The translations under genes were made by a program, and so were the position numbers. The notes under the pieces are model-generated. The model saw nothing but the letters and a program-made list of their open reading frames with translations. It was not told the origin of the DNA and did no database searches. From positions 4,700,501 to 4,764,500 of the forward strand of contig NZ_CP141799.1 in the NCBI RefSeq assembly GCF_035621475.1: a DNA stretch of 64,000 bases, given 5' to 3'. Below are positions 18,849 through 27,879 of this stretch, in pieces; the first letter of the stretch is position 1, and every line of letters begins with the position of its first letter. This stretch comes from Pseudomonas paeninsulae. Its GTDB lineage: Bacteria > Pseudomonadota > Gammaproteobacteria > Pseudomonadales > Pseudomonadaceae.

Positions 18849-19308
18849 GTTTCACGTGATCCTCTTTCAACCGGAAATTCCACCGAATACCGGCAACATT
18901 ATCAGGCTCTGTGCCAACAGCGGCTGCCACCTGCACCTGATCGAGCCACTGGGCTTCGAACTGGATGACAAACGCCTGCGCCGCGCCGGGCTCGACTACC
19001 ACGAGTACGCCACCCTGCAGCGTCATGCGGATCTCCCCAGCTGCCTGGAAAGCCTCGGCCAGCCGCGCGTCTTCGCCTTCACCACCAAAGGCTCTCAGCC
19101 CTATCATCAGGTGCGCTACAAGCCCGGCGACGCCTTTCTATTCGGCCCGGAGAGCCGCGGCCTGCCCCAGGACATACGCGACGCGTTGCCCGCCGCACAA
19201 TGCCTGCGCCTGCCGATGCGCGAAGGCTGCCGCAGCCTGAATCTGTCCAATACCGTGGCAGTGGCCGTCTACGAGGCCTGGCGCCAGCAGGACTTCGCCA
19301 CGCCCTGA
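18847..19308 (+). CDS. trmL: tRNA (cytidine/uridine-34-2'-O)-methyltransferase TrmL
   Basis: 153 residues, a SPOUT-class SAM-dependent methyltransferase that 2'-O-methylates the wobble base of tRNA-Leu isoacceptors. The sequence starts MFHVILFQPEIPPNTGNIIRLC, the family signature. The trefoil-knot SAM site is formed by FLFGPESRGLP and LRLPMREGCRSLNLSNTVAVAVYEA. Start at 18847 is preceded by GGAG at seven bases. It ends at a bidirectional hairpin shared with convergent secB. Confidence 0.95.
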   Translation: MFHVILFQPEIPPNTGNIIRLCANSGCHLHLIEPLGFELDDKRLRRAGLDYHEYATLQRHADLPSCLESLGQPRVFAFTTKGSQPYHQVRYKPGDAFLFGPESRGLPQDIRDALPAAQCLRLPMREGCRSLNLSNTVAVAVYEAWRQQDFATP

Positions 19309-19362
19309 CAGGCCTCCCGCCCGGGTGGCTTCAGCCCACCTTGTGCCAGCACATTTGCAGTA

Positions 19363-19391
19363 CAAAAAAGCGCCCCGAAGGGCGCTTTTTA
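19363..19391. terminator. Bidirectional terminator between trmL and secB
   Basis: AAAAAGCGCCC-CGAA-GGGCGCTTTTT: an 11-bp perfect stem with A and T runs on both sides, suitable for stopping both convergent transcripts. Confidence 0.88.
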
Positions 19392-19405
19392 TCTGCGGCA
19401 ACGGC

Positions 19406-19894
19406 TCAATTGGCCGGAGCAGCCTCGCCAGCCTGCTGCTGAATGCGCTGCAGCTCTTGGGCGTAGAGGGCGTCGAAGTTCACCGGCGCCAGCATCAGTG
19501 CCGGGAAGGAGCCGCGCACCACCAGACTGTCGAGGGTTTCGCGCGCATACGGGAACAAGATGTTCGGGCAGAACGCGCCCAGGGTGTGGCTCATGGCGGC
19601 GGCGTCCAAACCCTTGACCAAGAAGATCCCGGCTTGCTGGACTTCGGCGATGAAGGCAGTTTCTTCGCCATTTTTCACGGTGACCGAGAGGGTCAGCACC
19701 ACTTCGTGGAAGTCGCCTTCGAGCGGCTTCTGCCGGGTATTCAGGTCCAGTGCAACGCTCGGGCTCCATTCCTGACGGAAGATCTCCGGGCTCTTCGGCG
19801 CCTCGAAGGACAGGTCGCGGACATAGATGCGTTGCAGGGAAAACTGCGGATTCTGTTCGCCTTGGGCGGCGCCGTTGCTAGCTTGTTCAGTCAT
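19406..19894 (-). CDS. secB: Protein-export chaperone SecB
   Basis: 162 residues. Keeps preproteins unfolded and delivers them to SecA. Family features are [19 protein letters not shown] near the N-terminus, the [21 protein letters not shown] strand pair and [34 protein letters not shown] near the C-terminus. Cytoplasmic, acts as a tetramer. First gene after the terminator on the minus strand side, downstream of grxC and the rhodanese gene, with which it probably forms an operon. Confidence 0.96.
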   Translation of the reverse strand: MTEQASNGAAQGEQNPQFSLQRIYVRDLSFEAPKSPEIFRQEWSPSVALDLNTRQKPLEGDFHEVVLTLSVTVKNGEETAFIAEVQQAGIFLVKGLDAAAMSHTLGAFCPNILFPYARETLDSLVVRGSFPALMLAPVNFDALYAQELQRIQQQAGEAAPAN

Positions 19895-19938
19895 GGCAAT
19901 GCCTTCTTGTCGTGGGTACTGAGTAGATGAGGGGAGTA

Positions 19939-20193
19939 CTAAGCCTCGAGCAGCGCATCCAACGTGCCAGCGCGCTCCAAGTCATACAGATCGTCGCAGC
20001 CACCAACATGGCTGCTGCCGATCCAGATCTGCGGCACCGAGGTCTGCCGCGCCTTGCGGGTCATCTCCGCACGCACCTCAGGCTTGCCGTCGACCTTGAT
20101 TTCATCGAAGTCCACGCCCTTGCGGGCCAGTAACTGCTTGGCACGCATGCAGTAGGGGCACCAATCGCTGGAATAAATGACGACGGCAGACAT
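19939..20193 (-). CDS. grxC: Glutaredoxin 3
   Basis: 84 residues. Dithiol glutaredoxin with the active site CPYC ([19 protein letters not shown]), the cis-Pro region TSVPQIWIG and the GSH-binding GGCDDL motif. Reduces protein disulfides with glutathione in the cytoplasm. One base separates it from the rhodanese gene upstream, and it precedes secB in the same direction. Confidence 0.95.
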   Translation of the reverse strand: MSAVVIYSSDWCPYCMRAKQLLARKGVDFDEIKVDGKPEVRAEMTRKARQTSVPQIWIGSSHVGGCDDLYDLERAGTLDALLEA

Positions 20194-20194
20194 A

Positions 20195-20608
20195 TCACTT
20201 CACCAATGGCAGGTTATCGCCACGCCAGCTGGCAATCCCGCCAGACAGCTTGGCGGCATTGAAACCGGCTTTTTTCAGGTCACGACTGACCGTCCCGGCA
20301 TGCTGGCCCATGGCATCGACCACGATCAGGGTCTTGCCTTTGTGCTTTTCCAGTTCGCCGATGCGGCTGGTGATTTTTTCATAGGGGACGTGCAAGGCGC
20401 CGACGATATGGCCGGCAGAGAAATCCTTCTGCCCACGCACATCCAGCACCATGCCCTGCTCGCTGTTGATCAAGGCGGTCAGCTCGCGGCTGCTCAGGCT
20501 TTGCCCGCCTTTACGCAGCTCCGTGAAGATCAGCAGCGCCAGCAGGACAACGAACAATCCGCCCAGTACATAGTGGGTAGAGGCAAATTCAATCAGATTG
20601 GCAAGCAT
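20195..20608 (-). CDS. Membrane-anchored rhodanese-like protein lacking the catalytic Cys
   Basis: 137 residues from the ATG at 20608 (MLANLIEFASTHYVLGGLF). One N-terminal membrane helix (about residues 10-30) is followed by a single rhodanese domain (VLDVRGQKDFSAGHIVGALHVPYEKI ... FNAAKLSGGIASWRGDNLPLV). The active-site loop, normally starting with Cys, reads VVDAMGQHAGTVS and has no Cys, so sulfur transfer is unlikely. Such inactive domains are thought to act in binding or sensing. It heads the rhodanese-grxC-secB operon and is divergent from gpmI. Confidence 0.85.
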   Translation of the reverse strand: MLANLIEFASTHYVLGGLFVVLLALLIFTELRKGGQSLSSRELTALINSEQGMVLDVRGQKDFSAGHIVGALHVPYEKITSRIGELEKHKGKTLIVVDAMGQHAGTVSRDLKKAGFNAAKLSGGIASWRGDNLPLVK

Positions 20609-20748
20609 GAGGTGGTTCCGGGACGGTAAAATCCCGGCAGTATACACAGCCCCACAGGTCGGCCACACCCCGCCCGGCGGTGACGGGCCTGATAGCAGGC
20701 CTTAAAATGCCTGGCCTTTTTGTCCCTTATGCACAGCGAGCCAGATTA

Positions 20749-22284
20749 ATGAGCGCCACGCCCAAACCTTTGGTCCTGATCATTCTCGATGGCTTCGGTC
20801 ACAGTGACAGCACCGAATACAACGCCATCCATGCCGCCAACACGCCGGTCTACGACCACTTACGCGCCACCCAGCCGCACAGCCTGATCTCAGGTTCAGG
20901 CATGGACGTCGGCCTGCCGGACGGCCAGATGGGCAATTCCGAGGTCGGCCACATGAACCTCGGCGCCGGTCGCGTGGTGTACCAGGACTTCACCCGGGTG
21001 ACCAAGTCCATTCGCGATGGTGAATTCTTCAACAATCCGGCGATCACCCGCGCGGTGGATCAGGCGGTGGGCACCGGCAAGGCCGTGCACATCCTCGGCC
21101 TGCTGTCCGACGGTGGCGTGCACAGCCACCAGGATCACCTGGTCGCCATGGCCGAACTGGCCGCCCAGCGCGGCGCCGAGAAAATTTACCTGCACGCCTT
21201 CCTCGATGGCCGCGATACGCCGCCGAGAAGCGCCCAGGCCTCCATCGAACTGCTCGACACCGCCTTCGCCAAGCTCGGCAAGGGCCGCATCGCCAGCCTG
21301 GTCGGCCGCTATTTTGCCATGGACCGCGATAACCGCTGGGACCGCGTCGAGCAGGCCTACAACCTGATCGTCAACGGCCAGGGCCAGTTCAATGCCGCTA
21401 GCGCAGCTGAAGGTTTGCAGGCTGCCTATGCCCGCGGCGAAAACGACGAATTCGTCAAGGCCACCACCCTCGGCGAGCCGGTCAAGATCGAAGACGGCGA
21501 CGCCGTGGTGTTCATGAACTTCCGCGCCGACCGCGCCCGCGAACTGACCCGCGCCTTCGTCGAGCCCGATTTCCAGGACTTCCCGCGCGCCCGACGGCCG
21601 CAACTGGCCGACTTCGTCATGCTGACCCAGTACGCCGCGAACATTCCGGCGCCCAGCGCTTTCGCGCCAGCCAGCCTGAGCAATGTGCTCGGCGAATACC
21701 TGGCGAAGAACGGCAAGACTCAGCTGCGTATCGCCGAGACCGAGAAATACGCCCACGTCACCTTCTTCTTCTCCGGCGGCCGCGAGGAGCCGTTCGAGGG
21801 TGAGGAGCGCATCCTGATCCCGTCGCCGCAGGTCGCCACCTACGACCTGCAGCCCGAGATGAACGCGCCGCAAGTCACCGACCGGATCGTCGAGGCGATC
21901 GAGCAACAGCGTTATGACGTGATCATCGTCAACTACGCCAACGGCGACATGGTTGGTCATACCGGCGTGTTCGACGCCGCGGTCAAGGCCGTGGAATGCC
22001 TGGACAGCTGCGTCGGCCGCATCGTCGCGGCGCTGGGCAAGGTCGATGGCGAAGCCCTGATCACCGCCGACCACGGCAACGTCGAACAAATGGAGGATGC
22101 CTGCACGGGCCAGGCGCACACCGCCCACACCTGCGAGCCGGTACCCTTCATCTATGTCGGCAAGCGCCAACTGCGCATGCGCGAAGACGGTGTGCTGGCC
22201 GACGTGGCGCCGACCATGCTGACCCTGATGGACCTGCCCATCCCCCAGGAAATGACCGGCACCAGCATCATTCAACTGAACTGA
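20749..22284 (+). CDS. gpmI: 2,3-bisphosphoglycerate-independent phosphoglycerate mutase
   Basis: 511 residues from the ATG at 20749 ([19 protein letters not shown]). Interconverts 3- and 2-phosphoglycerate using two Mn ions. Alkaline-phosphatase superfamily features are the N-terminal metal Asp in ILDGFG, the phosphorylated Ser in [26 protein letters not shown] and the C-terminal [13 protein letters not shown]. Length is normal. An earlier in-frame ATG is rejected because it precedes the usual N-terminus and has no ribosome site. Confidence 0.97.
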   Translation: MSATPKPLVLIILDGFGHSDSTEYNAIHAANTPVYDHLRATQPHSLISGSGMDVGLPDGQMGNSEVGHMNLGAGRVVYQDFTRVTKSIRDGEFFNNPAITRAVDQAVGTGKAVHILGLLSDGGVHSHQDHLVAMAELAAQRGAEKIYLHAFLDGRDTPPRSAQASIELLDTAFAKLGKGRIASLVGRYFAMDRDNRWDRVEQAYNLIVNGQGQFNAASAAEGLQAAYARGENDEFVKATTLGEPVKIEDGDAVVFMNFRADRARELTRAFVEPDFQDFPRARRPQLADFVMLTQYAANIPAPSAFAPASLSNVLGEYLAKNGKTQLRIAETEKYAHVTFFFSGGREEPFEGEERILIPSPQVATYDLQPEMNAPQVTDRIVEAIEQQRYDVIIVNYANGDMVGHTGVFDAAVKAVECLDSCVGRIVAALGKVDGEALITADHGNVEQMEDACTGQAHTAHTCEPVPFIYVGKRQLRMREDGVLADVAPTMLTLMDLPIPQEMTGTSIIQLN

Positions 22285-22375
22285 AGATACGGGTGGGCTG
22301 AAGCGGATCGCCGCCCGGCCCACTCTATCCAAACGGCAAAGCACCCCACGCAACGCCTCCTACCAGCCAGCGCAT

Positions 22376-22398
22376 CTTGCAGCTTGCAGCTTGCAGCT
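22376..22398. repeat. Short tandem repeat (7-bp unit, three copies)
   Basis: CTTGCAG occurs three times in a row followed by CT, in the spacer between gpmI and the EnvC-like gene. A degenerate GGTGGGCTGAAGCGG element lies just before it at about 22291. Confidence 0.6.
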
Positions 22399-22448
22399 AG
22401 ATTTTTAGGCATACTAGGCCCGTCTCCCGCCCAGGTGTCGCCAGTACC

Positions 22449-23708
22449 ATGCTCCGCTTCCTTGCCCTGATTTTTCTCACCTGCCTGCTGACTCCGGCCT
22501 TTGCCGGCGAGAAAGCCGACGCCCAGAAACAGCTGGAAGCCGCCCGCAGCGACGTGGCCGAGCTGAAAAAGCTGCTGGAGAAGGTGCAGCAGGACAAATC
22601 CGGCGTGCAGAAAGGCCTGCAGAAGACCGAAACCGAAATGGGCGAGCTGGAAAAGCAGGTCAAGGAGCTGCAAAAAAGCCTGGAAGATGGCGAGGTGGAA
22701 ATCCAGCGCCTCAATCAGGAGAAAAAAAAACTCCATGACGCGCGCCTCGAGCAGCAACGACTGATCGGCATCCAGGCCCGCGCCGCCTACCAGAGCGGTC
22801 GTCAGGAATACCTGAAGCTGCTGCTAAATCAGCAGAATCCGGAAAAATTCTCACGCACCTTGACCTATTACGACTATCTCAGCGAAGCGCGCATGGAGCA
22901 GTTGGCCACGTTCAACGAAACCTTGCGCCAGCTGGCCAACGTCGAGCAGGACATCGTCAACCAGCAGAACCAGTTGCTCGAAGACAAAGGGGCTCTGGAC
23001 GCGCGCGGCGAGCAACTCGTCCAGGCGCGCAAGGAGCGCCAACTGGCCCTGGCCAAGCTGAACCAGGAATATTCCGCCAGCGACCACAAGCTCAAGGCCC
23101 GCCAGCAAGAGCAGGCGCAACTGGCCCAGATACTGAAAACCATCGAAGCGACCCTGGCCCGCCAGGCGCGTGAAGCCGAACAGGCGCGGCAGCGGGCCTT
23201 GATCGCCGCGCGCGAGCAACAGCGCAGCAGCGCTGCAGCCACCAACCGCCCCAACAGCCCCAACAGCGGCCCACTGGTCAGTTCCGGCAGTACTTATGGC
23301 GGGCCGTTCGCCAAGGCCCGCGGCAAGTTGCCCTGGCCGGTCGATGGCCGCTTGGTCGCAGGTTACGGAACCCCACGCGGTACTGACACTCGGACTAAAT
23401 GGGATGGCGTACTGATCGGCGCCAAGGCTGGCAGCCAGGTACGCGCCGTACATGGCGGCCGCGTAGTATTCGCCGACTGGTTGCGCGGTGCCGGGCTTCT
23501 GGTCATTCTCGACCATGGCAATGGCTACCTGAGCCTGTACGGACACAACCAAAGCCTGCTCAAGGACGCCGGCGACGTAGTCAACGCCGGCGAGCCCATC
23601 GCCACAGTCGGCACCAGCGGCGGGCAAGACACTCCCGCGCTGTATTTCGCGATTCGCCAGCAGGGCCGCCCCAGCGACCCTGCACAATGGTGCCGCACGC
23701 AAGGATAA
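22449..23708 (+). CDS. envC: EnvC-like murein hydrolase activator (degenerate LytM/M23)
   Basis: 419 residues. Signal peptide (ending PAFAG), then a long coiled coil (about residues 22-255, rich in Glu/Lys/Gln), a Ser/Asn linker, and a C-terminal LytM fold (about 295-419). The zinc ligands of active M23 peptidases are missing: the HxGxD position reads TKWDGVLIG and the HxH position reads PALYFAIRQQG. This is the pattern of EnvC, which activates periplasmic amidases for daughter-cell separation rather than cutting murein itself. Located 34 bases upstream of ctpA, probably in one operon. Confidence 0.88.
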   Translation: MLRFLALIFLTCLLTPAFAGEKADAQKQLEAARSDVAELKKLLEKVQQDKSGVQKGLQKTETEMGELEKQVKELQKSLEDGEVEIQRLNQEKKKLHDARLEQQRLIGIQARAAYQSGRQEYLKLLLNQQNPEKFSRTLTYYDYLSEARMEQLATFNETLRQLANVEQDIVNQQNQLLEDKGALDARGEQLVQARKERQLALAKLNQEYSASDHKLKARQQEQAQLAQILKTIEATLARQAREAEQARQRALIAAREQQRSSAAATNRPNSPNSGPLVSSGSTYGGPFAKARGKLPWPVDGRLVAGYGTPRGTDTRTKWDGVLIGAKAGSQVRAVHGGRVVFADWLRGAGLLVILDHGNGYLSLYGHNQSLLKDAGDVVNAGEPIATVGTSGGQDTPALYFAIRQQGRPSDPAQWCRTQG

Positions 23709-23742
23709 GCGCTGCGCTCATCTCTCTAGGAGTTAGTTCGAC

Positions 23743-25050
23743 ATGCCGCATCTGTCTCGCCTCACCTCTCTGGCCCTGGCTATCGCATTGCTCGGCAGCC
23801 CTCACCTGCTGCAGGCCGCAGAAACGCCGCCAGCGGCGGCCATCGCGAACGACAAGGCGCCGCTGCCGCTGGACGAGCTGCGCACCTTCGCCGAGGTAAT
23901 GGATCGCATCAAGTCGGCTTATGTCGAACCGGTCAGCGACAAGACCCTGCTGGAAAATGCGATCAAGGGCATGCTCAGCAACCTCGACCCGCATTCCGCC
24001 TACCTCGACCCCGAAGCCTTCCGTGAGCTGCAGGAAAGCACCAGCGGCGAGTTCGGCGGCCTGGGCATCGAAGTCGGCATGGAAGACGGTTTCGTCAAGG
24101 TGGTCTCGCCGATCGACGACACCCCTGCCTCGAAAGCCGGGATCCAGCCGGGCGACCTGATCGTCAAGATCGACGGCCAGCCGACCAAGGGCCTGTCGAT
24201 GCTCGAAGCCGTGGACAAGATGCGCGGCGCAGCCGGCAGCAAGATCCTCCTGACCCTGGTACGCGAGGGCGGCAAGCCCTTCGACGTGGAACTGACCCGC
24301 GCGGTGATCAAGGTCCGTAGCGTCAAGAGCCAGTTGCTCGACGATGGCTACGGCTACCTGCGCATCACCCAGTTTCAGGTCAACTCCGGCGAAGAGGTCG
24401 GCAAGGCGCTGAACAAGCTGCGCAAGGACAACGGCAAGAAGCTGCGCGGCCTGGTGCTGGATCTGCGCAACAACCCTGGCGGCGTACTCCAGGCCGCGGT
24501 CGAAGTAACCGACCACTTCCTCAAGAAAGGCCTGATCGTCTACACCGAAGGGCGCATCGCCAACTCCGAATTGCGCTTCTCCGCCGACCCGGCAGATGCC
24601 AGCGAAGGCGTGCCCCTGGTGGTGCTGATCAATGGCGGCAGCGCTTCGGCCTCGGAGATCGTCGCCGGCGCCCTGCAAGATCACAAGCGCGGCGTACTGA
24701 TGGGCACCGACAGCTTCGGCAAAGGCTCGGTGCAGACGGTGCTGCCGCTGAACAACGACAGCGCCCTGAAACTCACCACGGCGCTGTACTACACGCCAAA
24801 CGGCCGCTCGATCCAGGCCCAGGGCATAGTGCCGGACATCGAAGTGGCGCGCGCCAAGCTGACTCGCGAACAGGATGACGCCAATATCAAGGAAGCTGAC
24901 CTGCTGGGTCACCTGGGTAACGGCAACGGCGGCGTGGATAAACCCAGCCAGGGCAAAACCAGCAAAGCGGCACGCCCACAGGATGACGACTACCAACTGA
25001 GCCAGGCGCTCAACCTGCTCAAAGGCCTGAGCGTCACCCGCGGCGATTGA
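23743..25050 (+). CDS. ctpA: Carboxyl-terminal processing protease CtpA (S41)
   Basis: 435 residues. Signal peptide (ending LLQAAE), an N-terminal helical region, a PDZ domain (GGLGIEVGMEDGFVKVVSPIDDTPASKAGIQPGDLIVKIDG) and the S41 catalytic core with Ser in GGSASASEIVAGALQDH and Lys in GTDSFGKGSVQ. Periplasmic. In pseudomonads CtpA degrades cell-wall hydrolases with a lipoprotein partner, which fits the EnvC-like gene upstream. A Gly/Lys/Ser-rich tail precedes the stop. Closed by a strong terminator. Confidence 0.94.
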   Translation: MPHLSRLTSLALAIALLGSPHLLQAAETPPAAAIANDKAPLPLDELRTFAEVMDRIKSAYVEPVSDKTLLENAIKGMLSNLDPHSAYLDPEAFRELQESTSGEFGGLGIEVGMEDGFVKVVSPIDDTPASKAGIQPGDLIVKIDGQPTKGLSMLEAVDKMRGAAGSKILLTLVREGGKPFDVELTRAVIKVRSVKSQLLDDGYGYLRITQFQVNSGEEVGKALNKLRKDNGKKLRGLVLDLRNNPGGVLQAAVEVTDHFLKKGLIVYTEGRIANSELRFSADPADASEGVPLVVLINGGSASASEIVAGALQDHKRGVLMGTDSFGKGSVQTVLPLNNDSALKLTTALYYTPNGRSIQAQGIVPDIEVARAKLTREQDDANIKEADLLGHLGNGNGGVDKPSQGKTSKAARPQDDDYQLSQALNLLKGLSVTRGD

Positions 25051-25073
25051 ACCGCTGACGCAGGGCAGGTACG

Positions 25074-25104
25074 AAAAAGCCCGGACACGATGCCGGGCTT
25101 TTTC
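25074..25104 (+). terminator. Terminator of the envC-ctpA operon
   Basis: AAAAAGCCCGG ... CCGGGCTTTTT stem with a 7-base loop, 24 bases past the ctpA stop. Confidence 0.88.
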
Positions 25105-25150
25105 TTGGCTCTGAACTAGTGAGCCGTTGCAAGGCGCTGCTGTTGAGTGG

Positions 25151-25194
25151 GCTTCAGCCCAGCACCGCTAGACTGGGACTTGCTGGGCTGAAGC
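25151..25194. repeat. Extragenic palindrome with GCTTCAGCCCAGCA arms
   Basis: A 14-bp perfect inverted repeat (25151-25164 and 25181-25194) around a 16-base loop. The core GGGCTGAAGC recurs in the spacers at about 19319 (GGTGGCTTCAGCCCACC) and 22292, so this is a dispersed REP-like family in this genome. Confidence 0.65.
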
Positions 25195-25270
25195 GGCTCG
25201 CTGCCCGCCCCAGCTTTACCCTCAACCCATAATGCTACAGAGCCTTGTTCTTGCCTGCCTGGATTAACCG

Positions 25271-26026
25271 CTACAGGTAGCTGTTGGTCATGTCCTCGAC
25301 AAAGCCTTCGCTGCGCAGCTCATCCAACGCCTTCTGCAACCGCTGCACCACCTCGTCGGGGGTATCCTTGTTCAGTGCCAGATACAACTCGGCCTCATTG
25401 AAGCGCAGCACAGTGGTCAGGCCGCTGACGCCTTCCTGCTTGGCCAGGTAGCGACCAACCGGGTCGGTGGTGGCCCACAGATCAATCTGCCCCTTGATCA
25501 GCTTTTGCACATTCTGCTGGTCGCGTAGCGCGTTGATCGGCTCCAGCCCCTGGCTTTCCAGATGCTGACTGACCGCATCGTTCTTGTAGGCGCCGACCTT
25601 GTACTGCCCAGCCTCCTTCAAGCTGGCCACGCTGAGGTTGTTGCCTGGCGCGGCAAGCAGCACCCAGCCAGTGTTGGCAAGCGGCCCCACCCACTTGAAC
25701 AGCGGCTGGCGCTCCGGGGTAAAGGTGGTGGAGAACAGCCCGTAGCTGGGTTTGTCCAAGGTCAGCCGGTACAGCCGATCCCAGGGAAAACGCAGGCTCA
25801 GGCTGTAGTCGATCTTGGCGCGCTTGAACATGGCCCGGACGATCTCGGCACTGATACCGTCGATACTGTCGTCACGGGCAAAGTTCTTGTCGTCGACCGA
25901 CATATTGAACGGTGGGAAATTCTCGGTCAGCAGCACCACCTTGTAGCCATAGGGCAACTCGGCATGGGCCGCGCAGGCGCTGAAAAGAAGGCCGAACAAC
26001 AAACTGCTTTTGATGATCTTCAACAT
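25271..26026 (-). CDS. Periplasmic amino-acid-type binding protein, paralog 1
   Basis: 251 residues. Signal peptide MLKIIKSSLLFGLLFSACAAHAE, then an SBP_bac_3-type fold (VVLLTENFPPFNMSVDDKNF ... LALNKDTPDEVVQRLQKALDELRSEG). The Cys in the signal is followed by AAHAE, so a soluble periplasmic protein is more likely than a lipoprotein. First-half motifs (GISAEIVRAMFKRAKIDYSLSLRFPWDRLY) are shared with two neighbours. No ABC ATPase or permease is adjacent. Such stand-alone proteins may serve a distant transporter or bind signals. Ligand unknown. Confidence 0.82.
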   Translation of the reverse strand: MLKIIKSSLLFGLLFSACAAHAELPYGYKVVLLTENFPPFNMSVDDKNFARDDSIDGISAEIVRAMFKRAKIDYSLSLRFPWDRLYRLTLDKPSYGLFSTTFTPERQPLFKWVGPLANTGWVLLAAPGNNLSVASLKEAGQYKVGAYKNDAVSQHLESQGLEPINALRDQQNVQKLIKGQIDLWATTDPVGRYLAKQEGVSGLTTVLRFNEAELYLALNKDTPDEVVQRLQKALDELRSEGFVEDMTNSYL

Positions 26027-26105
26027 TAATTAGTCTTCCCGCTCGCAGGTATTGTGATTATGGCTAGCGGCAGCTCGGCTCGTGGCCAACCTGCTGAGTC
26101 CTGTT

Positions 26106-26861
26106 TTACAGATAGCTGCTGAGGATGTCATCGACGAATCCTTCGCTGCGCATTTTGTCCAGTTCAGCCTGCAGCTTCTGTACCACCTCGTCGGGCACAG
26201 CCTTGTTCAGCGCCAGGTACAACTCGGCGCTGTCGAAACGCAGGATGGTCTTCAGCCCGGAAACACCTTCTTGCTTGGCCAGGTAACGTCCGGCAGGATC
26301 GCCGGTGGCCCACAGGTCGATCTGCCCGGCCATCAGCTTCTTGGCGTTTTGCTGGTCACGCAACGCGGTGATCGGCTCCAGGCCCTTTTCCAGCAGATGC
26401 TCGGCAATCGCGTCGCCCTTGTAGGCCCCGACCTTGTATTGCTTGGCCTGCTCCAGGCTGGTCAGGCTGATGGAGCTGTCGCTTCTACCGAGCAGCACCC
26501 AGTCATCCGGGCCAATCGGCCCGACCCACTTGAACAGGGCTTCACGCTCGGGCAGACGCGCGGTGACGAACACGCCGTAACCCGGCTTATCCAGCGCCAG
26601 TTTGTAGATGCGATCCCAGGGGAAGCGCAGGGTCATGCTGTAGCTGACCTCGGCACGCTTGAACATCTCGCGCACGATATCCACGGCGATACCGTCAAGG
26701 TTGTCTTCCCGAGCGAAGTTCTTGCCGTTGATTGCCATGTTGTAGGGCGGGAAGTTCTCCGTCAGCAGCACCATGCGATAACTCGAATCGACTTCCGCAC
26801 GGGCCACGTTGGCCATCAGCAATAAGGCACCGGCACAGGCCAGACATAGACGTTTAAACAT
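26106..26861 (-). CDS. Periplasmic amino-acid-type binding protein, paralog 2
   Basis: 251 residues from the ATG at 26861 (MFKRLCLACAGALLLMANVARAE), which has GGGAC as ribosome site; an ATG four codons earlier lacks one. It is very close in sequence to paralog 1 (YRMVLLTENFPPYNMAINGKNFARED, SYSMTLRFPWDRIYKLALDKPGYG, WATGDPAGRYLAKQEGVSGLKTILRFDSAELYLALNK). A tandem duplicate, separated from paralog 1 by about 80 bases. Function as for that protein; the ligand cannot be read from sequence. Confidence 0.82.
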   Translation of the reverse strand: MFKRLCLACAGALLLMANVARAEVDSSYRMVLLTENFPPYNMAINGKNFAREDNLDGIAVDIVREMFKRAEVSYSMTLRFPWDRIYKLALDKPGYGVFVTARLPEREALFKWVGPIGPDDWVLLGRSDSSISLTSLEQAKQYKVGAYKGDAIAEHLLEKGLEPITALRDQQNAKKLMAGQIDLWATGDPAGRYLAKQEGVSGLKTILRFDSAELYLALNKAVPDEVVQKLQAELDKMRSEGFVDDILSSYL

Positions 26862-26975
26862 GGATAGTCCCATTGTTATAAGTATGCAGACGGCTCAGCA
26901 TACCCAGCCCGGCTGCCGCCGCCCAGCCTTGACTGGAAAATCGCGAAAGGCTGCAAACAGTCGCATTGGCAGTAA

Positions 26976-27710
26976 TCAGTAGCGCTCGATAATCGTGCGC
27001 AGCTGACCTTCGGCACGCAGCGCCTCCAGCGCAACTTGCAGCTGCTGCACCAGGGCGTCGGGCGTGTCCTTATTCAGCGCCAGATACAATTCTGCGGTAT
27101 TGAAGCGCTGCACCACCTTCAACGCGTCCAGGCCTTCCTGCTTGGCCAGGTAACGCCCACTCGGGTCGGCGGTCACCCAGAGATCGATCTGCCCCTTGGC
27201 CAGTTTCTCCACGTTCTTGTTGTCACGCAGAGTCGTTTGCACCGTCAGACCACGATCGATCAGGTACTGGCTGATCGCATCGCCCTTATAGCCACCGATA
27301 CGGTATTTCGCGGCCCCCTGCAGGTTATCCAGCTGAATCGGACTGTCGGCCCGCGCCATCAACACCCAGTCATTAGTGGCGATCGGCCCAACCCACTTGA
27401 AGAGTTTTTCCCGCGCAGGGGTTCGGGCTGTGGAGAACAGGCCATAGCCGGGTTCCTTGAGCGCCTGCTGATAAACCCGCGCCCAGGGAAAGCGCAGAAT
27501 CTGCTGGCACTCGACCCGAGCACGCTCGCACACCGCGCGCAGGGTGTCGGAGCTAATGCCAGTGATGCCGTCGTTCTTGGCGAAATTACGTCCGCTGATG
27601 GACTGATTGAAGGGCGCCAGGTTTTCTGTGAGCAGCACCAGCGTTTGAGCGTGCGCAAAACTGGCTTGGCAAAGCAGCAGGAGAACAGCGAATAGCCGTA
27701 CAACAGGCAT
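26976..27710 (-). CDS. Periplasmic amino-acid-type binding protein, paralog 3
   Basis: 244 residues from the ATG at 27710 (MPVVRLFAVLLLLCQASFAHAQ), preceded by GGAG at five bases. Same architecture as paralogs 1 and 2 (TLVLLTENLAPFNQSISGRNFAKNDG, ILRFPWARVYQQALKEPGYGLFSTART, WVTADPSGRYLAKQEGLDALKVVQRFNTAELYLALNK) but more diverged. It has an additional Cys pair in the first lobe (VCERARVECQQ). Upstream-most of the three; all face the same way and are probably transcribed separately or as a loose operon with spacers of 80-115 bases. Confidence 0.82.
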   Translation of the reverse strand: MPVVRLFAVLLLLCQASFAHAQTLVLLTENLAPFNQSISGRNFAKNDGITGISSDTLRAVCERARVECQQILRFPWARVYQQALKEPGYGLFSTARTPAREKLFKWVGPIATNDWVLMARADSPIQLDNLQGAAKYRIGGYKGDAISQYLIDRGLTVQTTLRDNKNVEKLAKGQIDLWVTADPSGRYLAKQEGLDALKVVQRFNTAELYLALNKDTPDALVQQLQVALEALRAEGQLRTIIERY

Positions 27711-27847
27711 AGAGACTCCATGTCGGGAATAAGAGTATGCAAGGGGGAGCACACGAGCTGAGCGAGTCAGCAGGCCAGAACGGCCGATACGCGGATGCTG
27801 CTAGTTTAGCCGGGCGAATCAACCGGGTCTGTCGACTCGCCCGCAGA

Positions 27848-27873
27848 GCGACTGCTCAAGCATGAGCAGTCGC
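27848..27873 (-). repeat. Hairpin downstream of the his operon
   Basis: An 11-bp perfect stem GCGACTGCTCA / TGAGCAGTCGC with a 4-base loop, seven bases past the hisF stop. There is no T-run, so it may protect the 3' end or act as a weak terminator. Confidence 0.6.
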
Positions 27874-27879
27874 GGCAAA

